DNA from: Castor canadensis
Taxonomy: Eukaryota; Chordata; Mammalia; Rodentia; Castoridae
DNA length: 64,000 bases
Direction of reading: 5' to 3'
Assembly: GCF_047511655.1 (NCBI RefSeq)
Contig: NC_133405.1
Coordinates: 92,410,598-92,474,597, forward strand
Shown piece after piece: positions 30,746-41,660 of the stretch. The number at the start of each line of letters is the position of its first letter. Positions within the stretch are counted from its first letter, which is position 1. Both the position numbers and the translations under genes were made by a program. The notes beneath the pieces are model-generated. The model was not told where the DNA came from. It worked only from the letters and a program-made list of their open reading frames with translations, and made no database searches.

Positions 30746-30949
30746 AAGTTTGTGGTAGTTTGTTATGGCAGCACAAACTACCACAGCAAGGCTCTGAACC
30801 ATGCTTGCAGCCATGCCTACTCCAAAAGGATGTGGCTGTGCACAAGTGACTGTGGAGACTGTGTCACCAAACCAAACCAAACTCACAACAATGCTGGGGT
30901 GCCAGGAACACAGACTTCAAAATGAAGATTTAAGAGGTTTTAAATAAGG

Positions 30950-31030
30950 GACTGGGAGTGTAGTTCAGTGGCACAGCACTTGCCCAGAATGTGGGATGTC
31001 CTGGGTTCCATCCTTATCACCATGAACGAA
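30950..31030 (+). mobile_element. Old ID SINE
   Basis: GGGACTGGGAGTGTAGTTCA, GTGGCACAGCACTTGCCCAG and CCTGGGTTCCATCCTTATCA: classic but diverged ID element. Confidence 0.8.
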
Positions 31031-31262
31031 GAGTGGTTTGAATAAGAAAGCCTAGAAGACAATCTGAGACTAGGGTATCACCCCAGAGAACCTCTAACTT
31101 TCCTAGAAGAGAGGAAGCAGAAAATATGAGTATAGCTCTCCCCATACCAATTGACTGCCACAAGTAGTCTCTTGATAAATGCCAGCACAGCAGTTTAAGC
31201 TTAGAGGTTGTGTACCCTTACTTAGACAACTAGCACAATCTAACTTGTCTCCTGTTGAAGCT

Positions 31263-31690
31263 TGCTATGGTTTGGATATAGTTTGAGTGTTTCCCACAAA
31301 GGTTCATACGTTGGGAGCTTGGCCTCTGGTGTGGTGATGTTGGGAGGTGATGGGCCTTTAAGATGTGGGGCTTAGCGCAAGGTAATTAGGTCTTTGGGGG
31401 TGCCAGCCTTCAGGAGTGAATTAATTCTCATGAGAGTGAGTTGTTACGAAAGAATGTGACCCCTTCACACTCTCTCTGGCTTCCTGTCATGCCATGTGAT
31501 CACTCCCTCTCTCATGTGCTCCCACAAATCATGCTATCCCGTATGTGACCCTCACCAGAGGCCAAACAGATGGGGCTGCCAGCTCTTATTCTCTCATACT
31601 TCAAAACTGAGCTAAATTCTCTTTTCTTTACAAATTATACATTTCAGATATTTTATTATAGTAACAAAAAACTGACCAAGACCAAAATGA
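31263..31690 (+). mobile_element. MST-like MaLR LTR
   Basis: TGCTATGGTTTGGATATAGT start, GGGAGGTGATGGGCCTTTAA, AATTCTCATGAGAGTGAGTT, GTCATGCCATGTGATCACTC, and an end of CTTTACAAATTATACATTTC then TTATAGTAACAAAAAACTG. About 420 bp, in the usual size range. No internal sequence attached, so a solo LTR. Confidence 0.85.
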
Positions 31691-31694
31691 AAGC

Positions 31695-32020
31695 AAAGTG
31701 ATTTCCTCTTTCTCTCACATTTGCTGTTTACCTTTCTTTCCCCCAAGCATCTGCAGGATAAGCTTTGCTTTCTAACAGCAGTTAGAAAGTCTGGACCATA
31801 TTATAATGCTATTTTCTAGTAATATGTTTTTGCTTGGAATAACTGCTTCAGAGACTGATGTTTGTTTGTGACTTCTAAGAATTTTTTAAATAACCTTTTG
31901 TTAACATAAATAGTACATACGCATCTAAGAAAATTAGAAAATATATACAAACAAATATAATAAATAAACAACTAAAATTTCCACCAGAAGTTCTTACAGA
32001 GATCACCACTGTAAGACCTT
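31695..32020. other. Unassigned AT-rich interval
   Basis: No gene or repeat recognised. TTTAAATAACCTTTTGTTAACATA and following sequence might be old L1 3' UTR. Confidence 0.35.
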
Positions 32021-32037
32021 AGTGTATAACCCATTGA

Positions 32038-32295
32038 ATCTCTCTCTCTCTCCCCCCTTCCCCCCACCGTGTGTGTGTGTGTGTACATGCATGCCAAACA
32101 GAAAACATACTACACTACTTATCTTCAGTCTGCTTTTTTTTACTTACCAACCTTCATTTTGCTATTTCAGTACATTTTCAACTCATCTAACACCCAGCTC
32201 CTACTTCTTTCTTTCTCTTTCTCTCTCTCTCTCTCTCTTCCTTCCTTCCTTCCTTCCTTTCTTTTTCTTCCTTCCTTCCTTTCATTCATTCTTTT
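32038..32295. repeat. (TC)n, (GT)n and (CTTC)n tracts
   Basis: Three simple-sequence patches: TCTCTCTC at 32040, GTGTGTGT at 32069-32084, and TTTCTTTCTC-TCTCTC-CTTCCTTCC at 32207-32290. The last joins GGTACTGGGGTTTG, a remnant of an ID tail junction. Confidence 0.88.
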
Positions 32296-32329
32296 GGTAC
32301 TGGGGTTTGTGTCAGTCCTTCTTTAAGTT

Positions 32330-33182
32330 TCTTTTAATCTAGCAAAGACACTACTTTTAATGATTCTGATTTGCCAAAGATACTAGGCTAATTGTTCTAA
32401 AGAATATCCCACTTACTAGATTTGTCTGGTTGCTTGTCTTATTTTCTTCTAAGTTTTATACATGTGGCATTGATGCTGGGAAAATGCACCAAATTAACTT
32501 CTGAACTCGTAGAAAGAGGGCATAGAAGAACCTTACTGTTGGATTAATTCTGTCTTGGAGGTCCTGCAGGAACATCATCAATTCCAGTGGACAACAGACC
32601 AGGTTGTAGTTGCGGAAAGAATCTTCACTCTCTTGACATCTCAGAGTAAAACCCTTCTAACTAAGACTAAGAAGATAGATAAATTTGAGAGGAAATAATT
32701 TTGGACTTATGTTTCTCCTAAAAATTTCACAAGTGGAGAGATTTCATATTGCTTAAATTTTGGCCATATTTATTACTAAGAGTATTTTATACTATAATTT
32801 GGTCTGAACATGCAACTTCTGGTTAGCTCCATTAGGCAATTTGGCTGGGCATAATTTAAGATGGGCAATACAGTGGGGATAGAGTTTTAGCCTGAGATAC
32901 TGCAGGGAAGTTGGAGTTATTTAATTAATGTCCTATTATGATCCACTTCAGACCTTTGGTAGGCAAGACAGAATTGCCTGGCATTGTTTCTAAGAGGAAC
33001 AGTAGTTGGTATTGGAAGAATGATTTCATTAAGATAGAACCTGGACTGCCCTGTTGAACACTAGTCTCATACTCCTGATTCAAGTAGCTACAGTCCTGAA
33101 GGACCATGAGTTTGGTTCTTAAACTCAATAGGTTTTTTTTTTAAGTTTGTGGAGTATTAGAGGAATTATACTTTCCTTTGTT
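32330..33182. other. Repeat-poor unassigned interval
   Basis: About 850 bp with no repeat I recognise and no convincing open frame (best is 67 codons, minus). Confidence 0.45.
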
Positions 33183-33290
33183 ATGGGCTGAATTGTATCC
33201 ATCCAAATTTTGTATGTTGAAACCCTCACCCCAGTACTTCGGAATGTGACTGTACTTGGAAATAGGGCCTTCAAAGAGGCTCTAGCCAGA
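33183..33290 (+). mobile_element. MaLR LTR fragment (5' end)
   Basis: TATGGGCTGAATTGTATCCA, TTGTATGTTGAAACCCTCAC, CCCAGTACTTCGGAATGTGA, CTGTACTTGGAAATAGGGCC: the first 110 bp of an MLT1/MST-type LTR. The rest is missing. Confidence 0.75.
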
Positions 33291-33299
33291 TTTCATTTG

Positions 33300-34780
33300 C
33301 AGCAAGATCAACTTTGAAAGCCTTCCAGCCAGCACACACTGAAACAGCAAGCTCAATACCAGGCAGTTATTGCATCATCTCAAAAGGAACACTCATAATC
33401 AATTAAATTCATTACATTTGAATATTCAGCTCCTGCCAAAGCACAATTTAAATCCTTGTTTCAAAATAATCTGTTCACAGAGATCAAGTCTACTATATAA
33501 AGAACATCATGAATCTATTTATTTCAAAAAGCATTACAAGTCTTTCACCAGGGCAAAAGCTCTTTGAAAGGGACTTTCCACATTGCTCAGAACATATGTG
33601 CTCACTGGTACTAAATTAGATACTGTGGGACAATGGTGGGTAGCCCTATAGTCTCTAACTTTAGTATTCATAACAGACTGGACATCTATAAAGAATCCCA
33701 ACTTCAATGACATAGAAACTGTCACTGGTAATATAGCCCTTTGGGACTTCTCAGAAGTAACACAAATTCTTAAAGGAGGTGTAGCTATGTATCAGTCTAG
33801 ATCTTCGATTGCAAGCAACAGAATTGGATTCTGGGTGAAAAGGATACTGGGTAGCTTCCAGAATCAGTAGATGGGCTGAAGAAGCTGGTTTGTAGCCAGG
33901 AACAACACTCAAATCATGCTGCAGAACTGGTCTGGTGAGGAGTCCACTGCAGCACCTCAGAGCTTAGCACTAGGGGAGGGAGGGAGAGGGAGAGAGAGAG
34001 ACAGAGAGAGACAGGAGAGAGACAGAGGGAGAGAGGCACAGGGACCTCAATTTTCTAACTGGACTAGGTATGCTCCAGTCCCTAGCTTTGATGGAGTGAA
34101 TTTGGCACTCTTGTCTGCAGCGGGAGTTGGGCTCTGTCACCTTCCAAGAATCATAAGATGGGGAAGTCCCCAACCAGAGGAAGTGGGTTCAAAGGCAAAC
34201 CCAAAATGAATAGCAAATGACCTTGCACAGGTTGACAGTTAGGGGCTGTTTGGTGTCACATGGCACCAAATTAGTCATTGCTACCTCATTTTGGGGCAGA
34301 GCAGAGGAAGGCAGAATGAGTTGAACCTGAGCTGAGGAAAGCCATCAAAGAAAGAAAAAAGAGCTCATTTTCCCCCTAGGGCCTTAATATTTTGCCACAA
34401 GATTGGAAAAAACTAGAAATACCTAAAGAGTGGGGAGGCTGTACTGGGAACTTCATGGTCCTATACAATGCAAAGAAAGCAACTGGTATTATTCTGAGTA
34501 CAACCTCTTTGTCTAGAGAGCCTGGTGGAATGACTTGGGTGGTCTGTGGGCAAGTGAGTAGCAGTGGTGGGTAGGGGAAGTGAATTTTAGACTGCTTTGT
34601 ACTTTTCTCAAGTTACTGCCTTTGATCCCTGGATGGGCAACACCTGGACATAACTGGGACAAAGCCAGCACCATGGTGTATCTTATTTTGTTGCAAAGAT
34701 AAGAATTCTAGGTTCTAGATTCTAGATTCCTAGTTCTTGGAAGCTTGCTCTGAAATTCTCAGTGTTTAAATTCTTCCACA
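33300..34780. other. Mostly unassigned interval
   Basis: A GA-rich tract lies at 33973-34036. AGATCTTCGATTGCAAGCAA and GCTGAAGAAGCTGGTTTGTA near 33800-33890 recall an old interspersed mammalian repeat that I cannot name. The 97-codon frame at 33916-34209 is largely the translated GA tract. Confidence 0.4.
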
Positions 34781-34782
34781 CA

Positions 34783-34873
34783 TTTACATTTTTTTTCTGA
34801 TGCTGGGGATAGAATCCAGGGTCTCATACATGCTGGGTAAGTTCTCTTCCACTGAGCTACATGCCCAGGCCTC
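34783..34873 (-). mobile_element. Old ID SINE
   Basis: TTTTTTTCTGATGCTGGGGA to CCACTGAGCTACATGCCCAG, antisense. Confidence 0.75.
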
Positions 34874-35029
34874 CCAGATTTATATGTGCTGACAATAATA
34901 CTTGGATCAGGTAAGGTACAGAAGCTCTGGTCTGAGTCTTACCATTCCTGGGTAGACCCATACCCAGAGGGGTTTACTGATTTTTAGAAAATATATTTTG
35001 AATGTTCAAGTCTGGTCAGAAATGGCAAG

Positions 35030-35270
35030 GAAAGCTTGACATCGGTGACCCACACCTGTTGTAGCTACTTGAGAGGCTGAGATCAGGGGGATCACATTTT
35101 GCCACCAGCCTGAGCAAATAGATCATAACACCCTATCTCCAAAATAACCAGAGCAAAATGGACTGGAGGTGTGGCTCAAGCAGTAGAGTGCTTGCTTTGC
35201 AAGCACAAAGACCTGAGTTCAAACTCTAGGTCCACATCCACCCCCACCCCCGGAAAAAAGAAAAGAAAAG
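35030..35270 (+). mobile_element. B1-ID SINE with full ID arm
   Basis: B1 arm CATCGGTGACCCACACCTGT to ACCCTATCTCCAAAATAACC, ID arm GGACTGGAGGTGTGGCTCAA with AGCAGTAGAGTGCTTGCTTT, and an A-rich tail. AGAAATGGCAAGGAA (35020) and AGAAATGGCAATGGAA (35268) flank it. Confidence 0.9.
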
Positions 35271-35279
35271 AAATGGCAA

Positions 35280-35980
35280 TGGAATAACATAAGGCATTCT
35301 GTGCCACCAGGATGAATTAATGCTGTAGGTTTTATCACTGATGCTTGGTATTTGAATATTACATTTGGTGGCTCAGTGATCTCTGATTTGGAACAGGTGA
35401 CAGAGGCAAGACTACAGGAACTTCTTCACTCAGTATTCTGCTATCCTGACTCATAAGCTAGACACTACTGCTGCTTATCATAAGAAGAGGACAAAGCAAA
35501 GGTAACAGTGACTGAGTGCTGCCATGAAACTTCGGGCTGCTCTGTGAGCCATCACTAGACAGCTACTTCCTTGCACATGGTGAGGAAACTCAGGTCCTTT
35601 ACTGTGTACAAGTATAGTCAGAAAGTGGGGAAAGTCCAGATTAAGTGAGCTACCAAATAACTTTCTCATAAAGGATTTGGTTAACAAAACTATCCCTGCA
35701 TTCTTCAAGGTATACAGGGGAATAGTCTCACCCCTGCCCCTTGCAAATAGAAGTCAAGAGCAAATCCCTTGAGGGATGCAGCTTTGTTCAAATTGAGGAA
35801 AACAGTACCTAAACTATCAAAGAGTAAGGAAGTTGGGAAAAGAATTTGAGTGAGGAGATAGAGACTGTCATGTGTTAAGGTGTCTACCCACTTACAGTGA
35901 GGGTGGGAGGATGTCCTGTGAAGCATCCTTTGAATCAAACAATCCATATGTGGGGAATCTGGAGGTAGGTGTGTAAAGCA
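35280..35980. other. Repeat-poor unassigned interval
   Basis: No repeat recognised. Minus-strand frames of 76 and 114 codons (35478-35708 and 35705-36049) abut each other but show no family motif, splice logic or codon signature that I can support. Confidence 0.4.
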
Positions 35981-35989
35981 GATAATGCT

Positions 35990-36505
35990 GGCTGTCTGCT
36001 CAAGTCCATTTGTCCCCTTTCCTTGCTGTCTCAGTCCTGTTGTGGTCATGTGCTTAGGGAAATGGCCCTACCTTAGCCCTGTGTTGGGGTGATGGCGGAA
36101 TTTTGAGTAGCCAGTGGGAATTGCTAATGGACTCATCCTCCTTGCTAGTGATTAGTTTAGGCATGAGCATGTGACTCAGTTCTGGGACCTGAGAGGAAGT
36201 CTCTGGGGGGACTTTTGGGAACAGCCTTTCTCAGTAATAAAAAGAGATGTATAGGAGCAAACTCCCCTCTTCTTAACAGGATGTTGTTGTGTCTGCATGT
36301 AATGCTGGCACTGCTATAGCCATCTTGTAACCAGGAAGCCAGATCTGCTATCAGCAGAGGAAGGCAGAAAAAAAAAAAAGGATGAAAGCCCCTGTGCTTT
36401 TGATGATGTCATTTTTGATACTGATTCAATCAATCCTGAAACCATCACACATGAATTTTTGTTCCAGTTCTATAAAGTGACCCATCTCTTTTTCTCTGAG
36501 AGAGT
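35990..36505 (+). mobile_element. Old interspersed repeat, probably LTR
   Basis: GTGACTCAGTTCTGGGACCT, AGGATGTTGTTGTGTCTGCA, GCTATAGCCATCTTGTAACC and TTTTTGATACTGATTCAATC follow a mammalian repeat pattern with these words in the same order. Family not named. Confidence 0.5.
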
Positions 36506-36511
36506 TGTGTG

Positions 36512-36516
36512 AAGGG

Positions 36517-36550
<34 letters not shown>
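36512..36550. repeat. (GT)n microsatellite
   Basis: About 15 GT units following GGGGAGTG. Confidence 0.95.
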
Positions 36551-36657
36551 CTGTAGGTACCTAGTGTGGTAGTAGGTTATGAGAGCTCAAATTGTGACAC
36601 ACTCGTATTATTGCAAGAAGTCCTTGAAGGCAGGCTGAGAGTCTGTAAAAATTAAAA

Positions 36658-36745
36658 CATGGACTGGGGGCATAGCTCAAGTTGTATAGTGCTTGCATCA
36701 CATGTGCCAGGCCCTGGGTTCAATCCCCAGTATCTGAAAAAAAAT
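36658..36745 (+). mobile_element. ID SINE
   Basis: TGGACTGGGGGCATAGCTCA, AGTTGTATAGTGCTTGCATC, CCCTGGGTTCAATCCCCAGT and an A-rich run. Confidence 0.85.
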
Positions 36746-37390
36746 CACCTTATTTGTGCTTTGAGACTTTGCCATCTAAGCATCTATCATTGTGTAAGAG
36801 AACAGTTGTTCTGTCGATACCCCAGGACATCATCTTCTCACTACTCTCCAGTCACATGAATGGAAACAATATCCTTCTTGTCTGTGCTTCAAGGCTTGTA
36901 ATACAATCATCCAGACAATGTGTGAAGACCTTAAGCCATAGCACTTGAAGAATCACTTTCAGGTTTTCAGGTAACTCTAAATATCTACTGATATCAGAGA
37001 CAAGCTCCTATACCTACACTTTGAGACAAAGACTGGGACACATTAATATATCACTAGCTAGGGACAGAGGGGCATAGACATTGTTATGGTGGTTTGGATT
37101 CTGATGGATCACAAGCCACACTTTCAGAAATACTAAGTCTGCTAACAAGAAATGGGTCACCAAAGTGGTACAATCCCAAGAAGGGTAATTCTTCCCAATA
37201 ACCATCGTCTATGAGGTCATAGCCATAGAAATTCATAGCCAGAGAAATTCTCCCAAGACAGAGAAATTCTCCCAAGCAGATAGATTGATTGGTCGATCAT
37301 GGCACTCACTCTACCAGAAGGTAAGGTCAGGACTTTGGACTGGTGGTGACTGCCGTGTGCTGTCTCCTTTTCCCTTTTCCAAACAGTAGG
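36746..37390. other. Unassigned interval
   Basis: No repeat or gene recognised. AGAGAAATTCTCCCAAG occurs twice in tandem at 37240-37276. Confidence 0.4.
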
Positions 37391-37395
37391 TTTTG

Positions 37396-37483
37396 CTTTT
37401 TTTTTTGGTTGTTTTTGTGGTGCTGGGAATTGAACCCAGGGCCTTGTGCATGCTAGGCAAGTACTCTTCCACTGAGCTCCCAA
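37396..37483 (-). mobile_element. ID SINE
   Basis: TTTTTTTTTGGTTGTTTTTG TGGTGCTGGGAATTGAACCC, CATGCTAGGCAAGTACTCTT, ending CACTGAGCTCCC. Confidence 0.8.
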
Positions 37484-37618
37484 AATAGTAGTTTCAATTT
37501 CAGTTATTAAGTTTTCCTTCAAATGTTGTGTACTGGGTATAAGAGAGGTTGATTAAATGTAGCATTTAAATGTAGCTTGCCTAATCAGTAGGACTGCATC
37601 CATTAAGAATTTTCTGTT

Positions 37619-39137
37619 TTCTAGGCAGACAACCATGTTTCCTAGCAACATTTGTTGAAGAGGCTGTCTTTTCTCCATCATATGTTTTGGGTGTAGCTGT
37701 GTGGATTCATATCCGGGTCCTCTATTCTGTTCCACTGGTCTTCATATCTGTTTTTGTGCCAGTACCATGCTGTTTTTATTGCTATGGCTCTGTAGTATAG
37801 TTTGAAGTCGGGTATTGTGATACCTCCAGCATTGCTCTTTTTGCTGAGTATTGCCTTGGCTATTCATGGTCTTTTGTGTTTCCAAATGAACTTTAGGGTA
37901 GATTTTTCAATCTCTGTGATAAGTGTCATTGGGATTTTGATGGGAATTGCATTAAACATTTAGATTGCTTTTGGTATTATAGCCATTTTTACTATGTTGA
38001 TTCTGCCAATCCATGAGCATGGGAGATCTTTCCACTGTCTGTAGTCTTCCTCAATCTCTTTCTTCAGTGGTTTGTACTTCTACTTGTAGAGGTCATTTAC
38101 AAAACACATGAAAAAATGCTCACCATCCCTGGCCATAAAGGAAACGCAATTCAAAACCACACTAAGATTCCATCTCACTCCTGTTAGAATAGCTATCATC
38201 AAGAACACCACCAACAACAAATGTTGGCGAAGATGCGGGAAAAAGGAACCCTCATATACTGCTGGTGGGAATGTAAGCTAGTACAACCACTTTGAAAAAC
38301 AATAAGGAGGCGTCTCAAAACACTAAACATAGATCTGCCATATGACCCAGCAATACCACTCCTAGGGATGTACCTAAAGGAATGCAACTCAGGTTATTCC
38401 AGAGGCACCTGCACACCCATGTTTATTGCAGCACTATTCACAATAGCCAAGCTATGAAAACAGCAAGACACCCCACTACCGACGAATGGATTAAGAAAAT
38501 GTGGTGTTTATACACAATGGAATTTTATTCAGCCACAAAGAAGAATGAAATTTTGTCATTTGCAAGAAAATAGATGGATCATCTTAAGCAAAGTTAGCCA
38601 GGCTCAGAAGGCCAAAAATCACATGTTCTCCCTCATATGCAGATTATGAACCTAAAACAAATGCAGTAATATTATTGGACATGGGTCACACACTAAGGGG
38701 AGAATGCACATGGGAGGAGTAGGGAAAGAGAAGGAAACCTAAAACTTGAATGTGGTTGATGTGCCCACTGTAGAGGAGCGAATATAGTGATCTTAAACTG
38801 GGTGAGGCCAGTTTAAGGGGACCAGGGAAGGGAACCAGGAAGTAGTGAAGAGGTCTGGTAGAGATGAACCAATGTGGGTTGCAATACACAGTGCGTGGAA
38901 GCAATGCTAGGAATCTCTCTGCACAGCTGTCTTTATCTCAAACTAGCAAAACGCTATGTCTTTCTTATTATCTCTTATGTTTTCTCTTCAACAAAATTGG
39001 AGAACAAGAGGGCTGTTCTCCTGTAAGTTGTGCCTGTAAGCGGGGTGGGGGGAGCAGGAGGAGGGGTGAGGTGGCCCAAACAATGTATACACACAAGTAA
39101 GTAAATGTAAAAACGATAAACTAAAAGAAAGAAAAAA
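37619..39137 (+). mobile_element. Young L1 with 5' inversion (twin priming)
   Basis: The left part, 37619-38100, is ORF2 sequence in antisense; from 38101 the element is sense through the ORF2 C-terminus, the 3' UTR and the A-rich tail. A perfect 14-bp duplication AAGAATTTTCTGTT at 37605-37618 and 39138-39151 encloses both parts, so this is one insertion. Compared with the copy at 47.8-50.2 kb, a stretch of about 145 ORF2 codons between the two parts is missing. Confidence 0.95.
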
Positions 39138-39224
39138 AAGAATTTTCTGTTAAAAGTGATAGAAAACCAGCCTAAACTTGTCTAAACAAACAAAAGTTTG
39201 TTTTTTTGCTTTTGGTTATTTTTT

Positions 39225-39400
39225 GGATCAGTTCTCTTGTTTTTGCCTGGGACTGGCCTTAGATGGCAGTCCTCCTACCTAGGTAGGCCTCCTGCATAGC
39301 TGGAATTACAGATGTGCACCTGGCATTTGTTTAGATGGGGGTCTTGCAAACTTTTGCCTGGTTGGTCTTGAACAGCAGTCCTTCCAATTTGATAGTTTTC
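39225..39400 (-). mobile_element. B1-like SINE pieces
   Basis: GGAATTACAGATGTGCACCT and TTGGTCTTGAACAGCAGTCC: two B1-like arms in antisense, ID arm not visible. Confidence 0.65.
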
Positions 39401-39454
39401 TTGGGATGCACAATAATCTGGACATATTTCTAGTGTACGATTTGGTAAGTTTTT

Positions 39455-39551
39455 TTGCTTTTGTTTTTGTTTTTTGGTGGTACTGGGGTTTGAGTTCAGG
39501 GCCTCACACTTGCTAGGCAGGTGCTCTACCACTTGAGTCACTCTACCAGTC
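39455..39551 (-). mobile_element. ID SINE, first of two at one site
   Basis: Full ID arm GGTACTGGGGTTTGAGTTCA to TTGAGTCACTCTACCAGT. ATTTGGTAAGTTTTT flanks it at 39440-39454 and 39553-39567. Confidence 0.92.
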
Positions 39552-39567
39552 AATTTGGTAAGTTTTT

Positions 39568-39779
39568 CTTTGTGTATGTGTGGGGGGGATGGGTACTGGG
39601 GTTTGAACTCAAGGCGTACACTTTGAGCCACTCCACCAGCACTATATTTTTTGTGTTGATTTTTTTTTTTGAGATCGGGTCTCACAAACTATTTGCCTGG
39701 GTTGGCTTCGGACCACAATCTTCCTGATCTCTGCCTCCTGAATAGCTAGGATTACAGGGTTGAGCCACTGGCACCCAGC
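39568..39779 (-). mobile_element. B1-dID SINE, second at the same site
   Basis: Shortened ID arm (CTCAAGGCGTACACTTTGAG) and B1 arm ending CACTGGCACCCAGC. CAATTTGGTAAGTTTT at 39551-39566 and 39780-39795 shows it used the right-hand copy of the duplication made by the ID at 39455. Confidence 0.92.
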
Positions 39780-40367
39780 CAATTTGGTAAGTTTTGAAGT
39801 ATGTGTGTGTGTGTATACACACACATCACAATCAATATGATGAATATCATCATCCAAAATTTCCTTGTACTACCTTGTAATTCGTTACCACTTTTGCCAC
39901 TCTGCCCCCACCCACAGGCAGCCTCTATTACAGATTAGCTTTCACTTTCTATTCTTTAATGGAGTCCTGCGGAGTGTAGTCTTTCTTTGTCTGGGCCTGT
40001 CCACTCTGCAAACTTTATTTTGAGATTCATCTGTGCTGTTGTATCAGTAGTTCGTTGATTTTGATTACTGAGTAGAATTCATTGCATAGGTGTATCTCAA
40101 TTTATTTATCCATTCACCTATTGGTGGACCTTTGGGTTGTTTTCAATTTGAGGCTATTAAAAACAAAGTGGCTATAAACATTCTAGTATGAGTCTTTGTG
40201 TGGAAATAGATTTTCATGTCTCTTGGGTAAATTACTAGGAGTAGAATGGTTGAATCATACACAGGTGTTTATTTAACTTTTTCCCTCACCGATCATAGCT
40301 GTTTATATTAGGTTGTAGAAAAAATTGATTTTTTTATCTCTAATATAGATTTTTCTAACATTCTGGG

Positions 40368-40692
40368 CTTGTCACAGTAGTTCATGCCTGTAATCCTAGC
40401 TACTTGGGAGACAGAGATCGGGAGGCTTATGGTTCGAGGCCAGCCTGGGGAAAGAGTTCTCGAGACCCGCCCCCATCTCAACCAATAAAAAGCTAGGTGT
40501 GCTGCCATACTCCTGCCATCTGACTAACTTGGAAAGCTTAAACAGGAGGATGCAGTCCAGGCCAGCTGAGCATAAATTTAAGACCTTATTTCAGAAATAA
40601 CTAAATCTAAAAGGGCTGAGGACATAACTCAAGTGGTAGAGAACCTGCCTCACAAGTACAAGGCCCTGAGTTCAAAACCCTGGTACCAAAAA
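40368..40692 (+). mobile_element. Three-part B1-B1-ID SINE
   Basis: GGGCTTGTCACAGTAGTTCA left arm, AAGCTAGGTGTGCTGCCATA second arm from about 40490, and full ID arm from 40613 with CAAGTGGTAGAGAACCTGCC. Flanked by AGATTTTTCTAACATTCTG at 40348 and 40697, an 18-19-bp target duplication. Confidence 0.93.
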
Positions 40693-40732
40693 AAAATAGA
40701 TTTTTCTAACATTCTGAGTGCATATGTTTACT

Positions 40733-40875
40733 TTTTTTGTGGTAGTGGGATTTGAACTCATGACTTCACACTTGCTAAGCAGCCACTCTACCACTTGAGT
40801 CACACATTCAGCTCCTGAATGCATACATTTAACTTTTTTTTTTGCAGTGCTCAGATCAAACCCAGGGTCACATAT
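40733..40875 (-). mobile_element. ID SINE plus ID fragment
   Basis: Full ID arm 40733-40815 (GGTAGTGGGATTTGAACTCA), then a second T-run and GCAGTGCTCAGATCAAACCC at 40836-40872. CTGAGTGCATATGTTTACTTTTTT (40713) and CTGAATGCATACATTTAACTTTTT (40815) bracket the first unit as an imperfect duplication. Confidence 0.8.
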
Positions 40876-41047
40876 ATCACTTAACTTTCTAAAAAACTTT
40901 CTAAACTCTTCCAAAGTAGCTGTACCATTTTGCATTCTACCAGCAATGTATGAGAGTTCTGGATCCTCCACATCCTCTAGCAATTGGTTTGGCTAGTATT
41001 TTTAATTTTAGCCATTCTAATAAGAGGTAATATTATATCATTGTAAT

Positions 41048-41266
41048 TTTTTTTTTTTGTCTGTTCTGGGGTTTGAACTCAGGATCTCACATTTGCTAGG
41101 CAGGTACTCTACTGCTTAAGCCACTCCACCAGCCCCGTTTTGTGTTAGGTATTTTCAACTTAGGGTTTTGTGAACTATTTACTTGGGCTGACTTCAAACA
41201 ATGATCCTCCTGATCTCTGCCTCCACGGTAGCTAGGATTACAAACGTCAGCCACCAGCACAGGGCT
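41048..41266 (-). mobile_element. B1-ID SINE with full ID arm
   Basis: GTTCTGGGGTTTGAACTCAG, ATTTGCTAGGCAGGTACTCT and B1 arm ending CAGCCACCAGCACAGGGC. Confidence 0.88.
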
Positions 41267-41307
41267 CTTTAATATTCTTTTAACGATCTTTCAAAGAGCA
41301 GAATTTA

Positions 41308-41378
41308 GCTTGGTGGCATAGCTCAGTGGTAGAGCACATGTAAGTATGAGGCCCTAGTTTTGATCCCTGGCACTGTAA
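41308..41378 (+). mobile_element. ID SINE
   Basis: GCTTGGTGGCATAGCTCAGT, GGTAGAGCACATGTAAGTAT, TTTTGATCCCTGGCACTG. Confidence 0.8.
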
Positions 41379-41660
41379 ATGAAGAGGTCTTCTTAGGGTC
41401 CAGCTGGAATAAAAGGGGAAAGCCCTCTAGCATAGCTTTTTCCTCTCTGCTTCCTGGCTGCCAGGAGCTGGAGCTGTGCTCCACCATGCCCTTCCACCAT
41501 GATGGACTGTTTCACCACTGGCCCAGAAACAGTCAAACCAGTAGCCATGGACTGAAACTTCTGAAACTGCAAGCCCAAATAAATCCTTCCTCCCTTAATT
41601 TGTTTGGTTCAGGTATTTTGTCACAACAGTGATCAAAAGTGACTAACACAGAAAATTGGT
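41378..41660 (+). mobile_element. ERVL/MaLR-type LTR, 3' part
   Basis: Shares GAAAGCCCTCTAGCATAGCT, TGTGCTCCACCATGCCC and GACTGAAACTTCTGAAACTG with the LTR at 2464-2890, then has AATAAATCCTTCCTCCC and GTCACAACAGTGATCAAAAG as its 3' end. The 5' half is missing. Confidence 0.7.

Larger units (their letters stand above)
29530..30785 (+). mobile_element. MLT1-like LTR, broken by three insertions
   Basis: Pieces in order: GTAGAAGGCAAAACAATAAT to GCGCAGATGTGATTAAG (29540-29650); TTAAGGTCTTTGAGATGGGG to AAATCTTTGCTACTGG (29940-30015); GAGGGTCACATGTGAAACCA and TGACTTTGAAGATGGAGGAG (30423-30490); and the end TAAGTTTGTGGTAGTTTGTT ATGGCAGC (30736-30775). SINEs at 29655-29940 and another LTR-like block at 30060-30365 interrupt it. 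Confidence 0.75.

Noticed and set aside
32022-32342. 106- and 85-codon frames rich in S, L, F and P
   Set aside because: They translate the TC and CTTC tracts.
33916-34209. 97-codon frame as an exon
   Set aside because: Its middle is the GA tract and no splice or conservation signal is visible.
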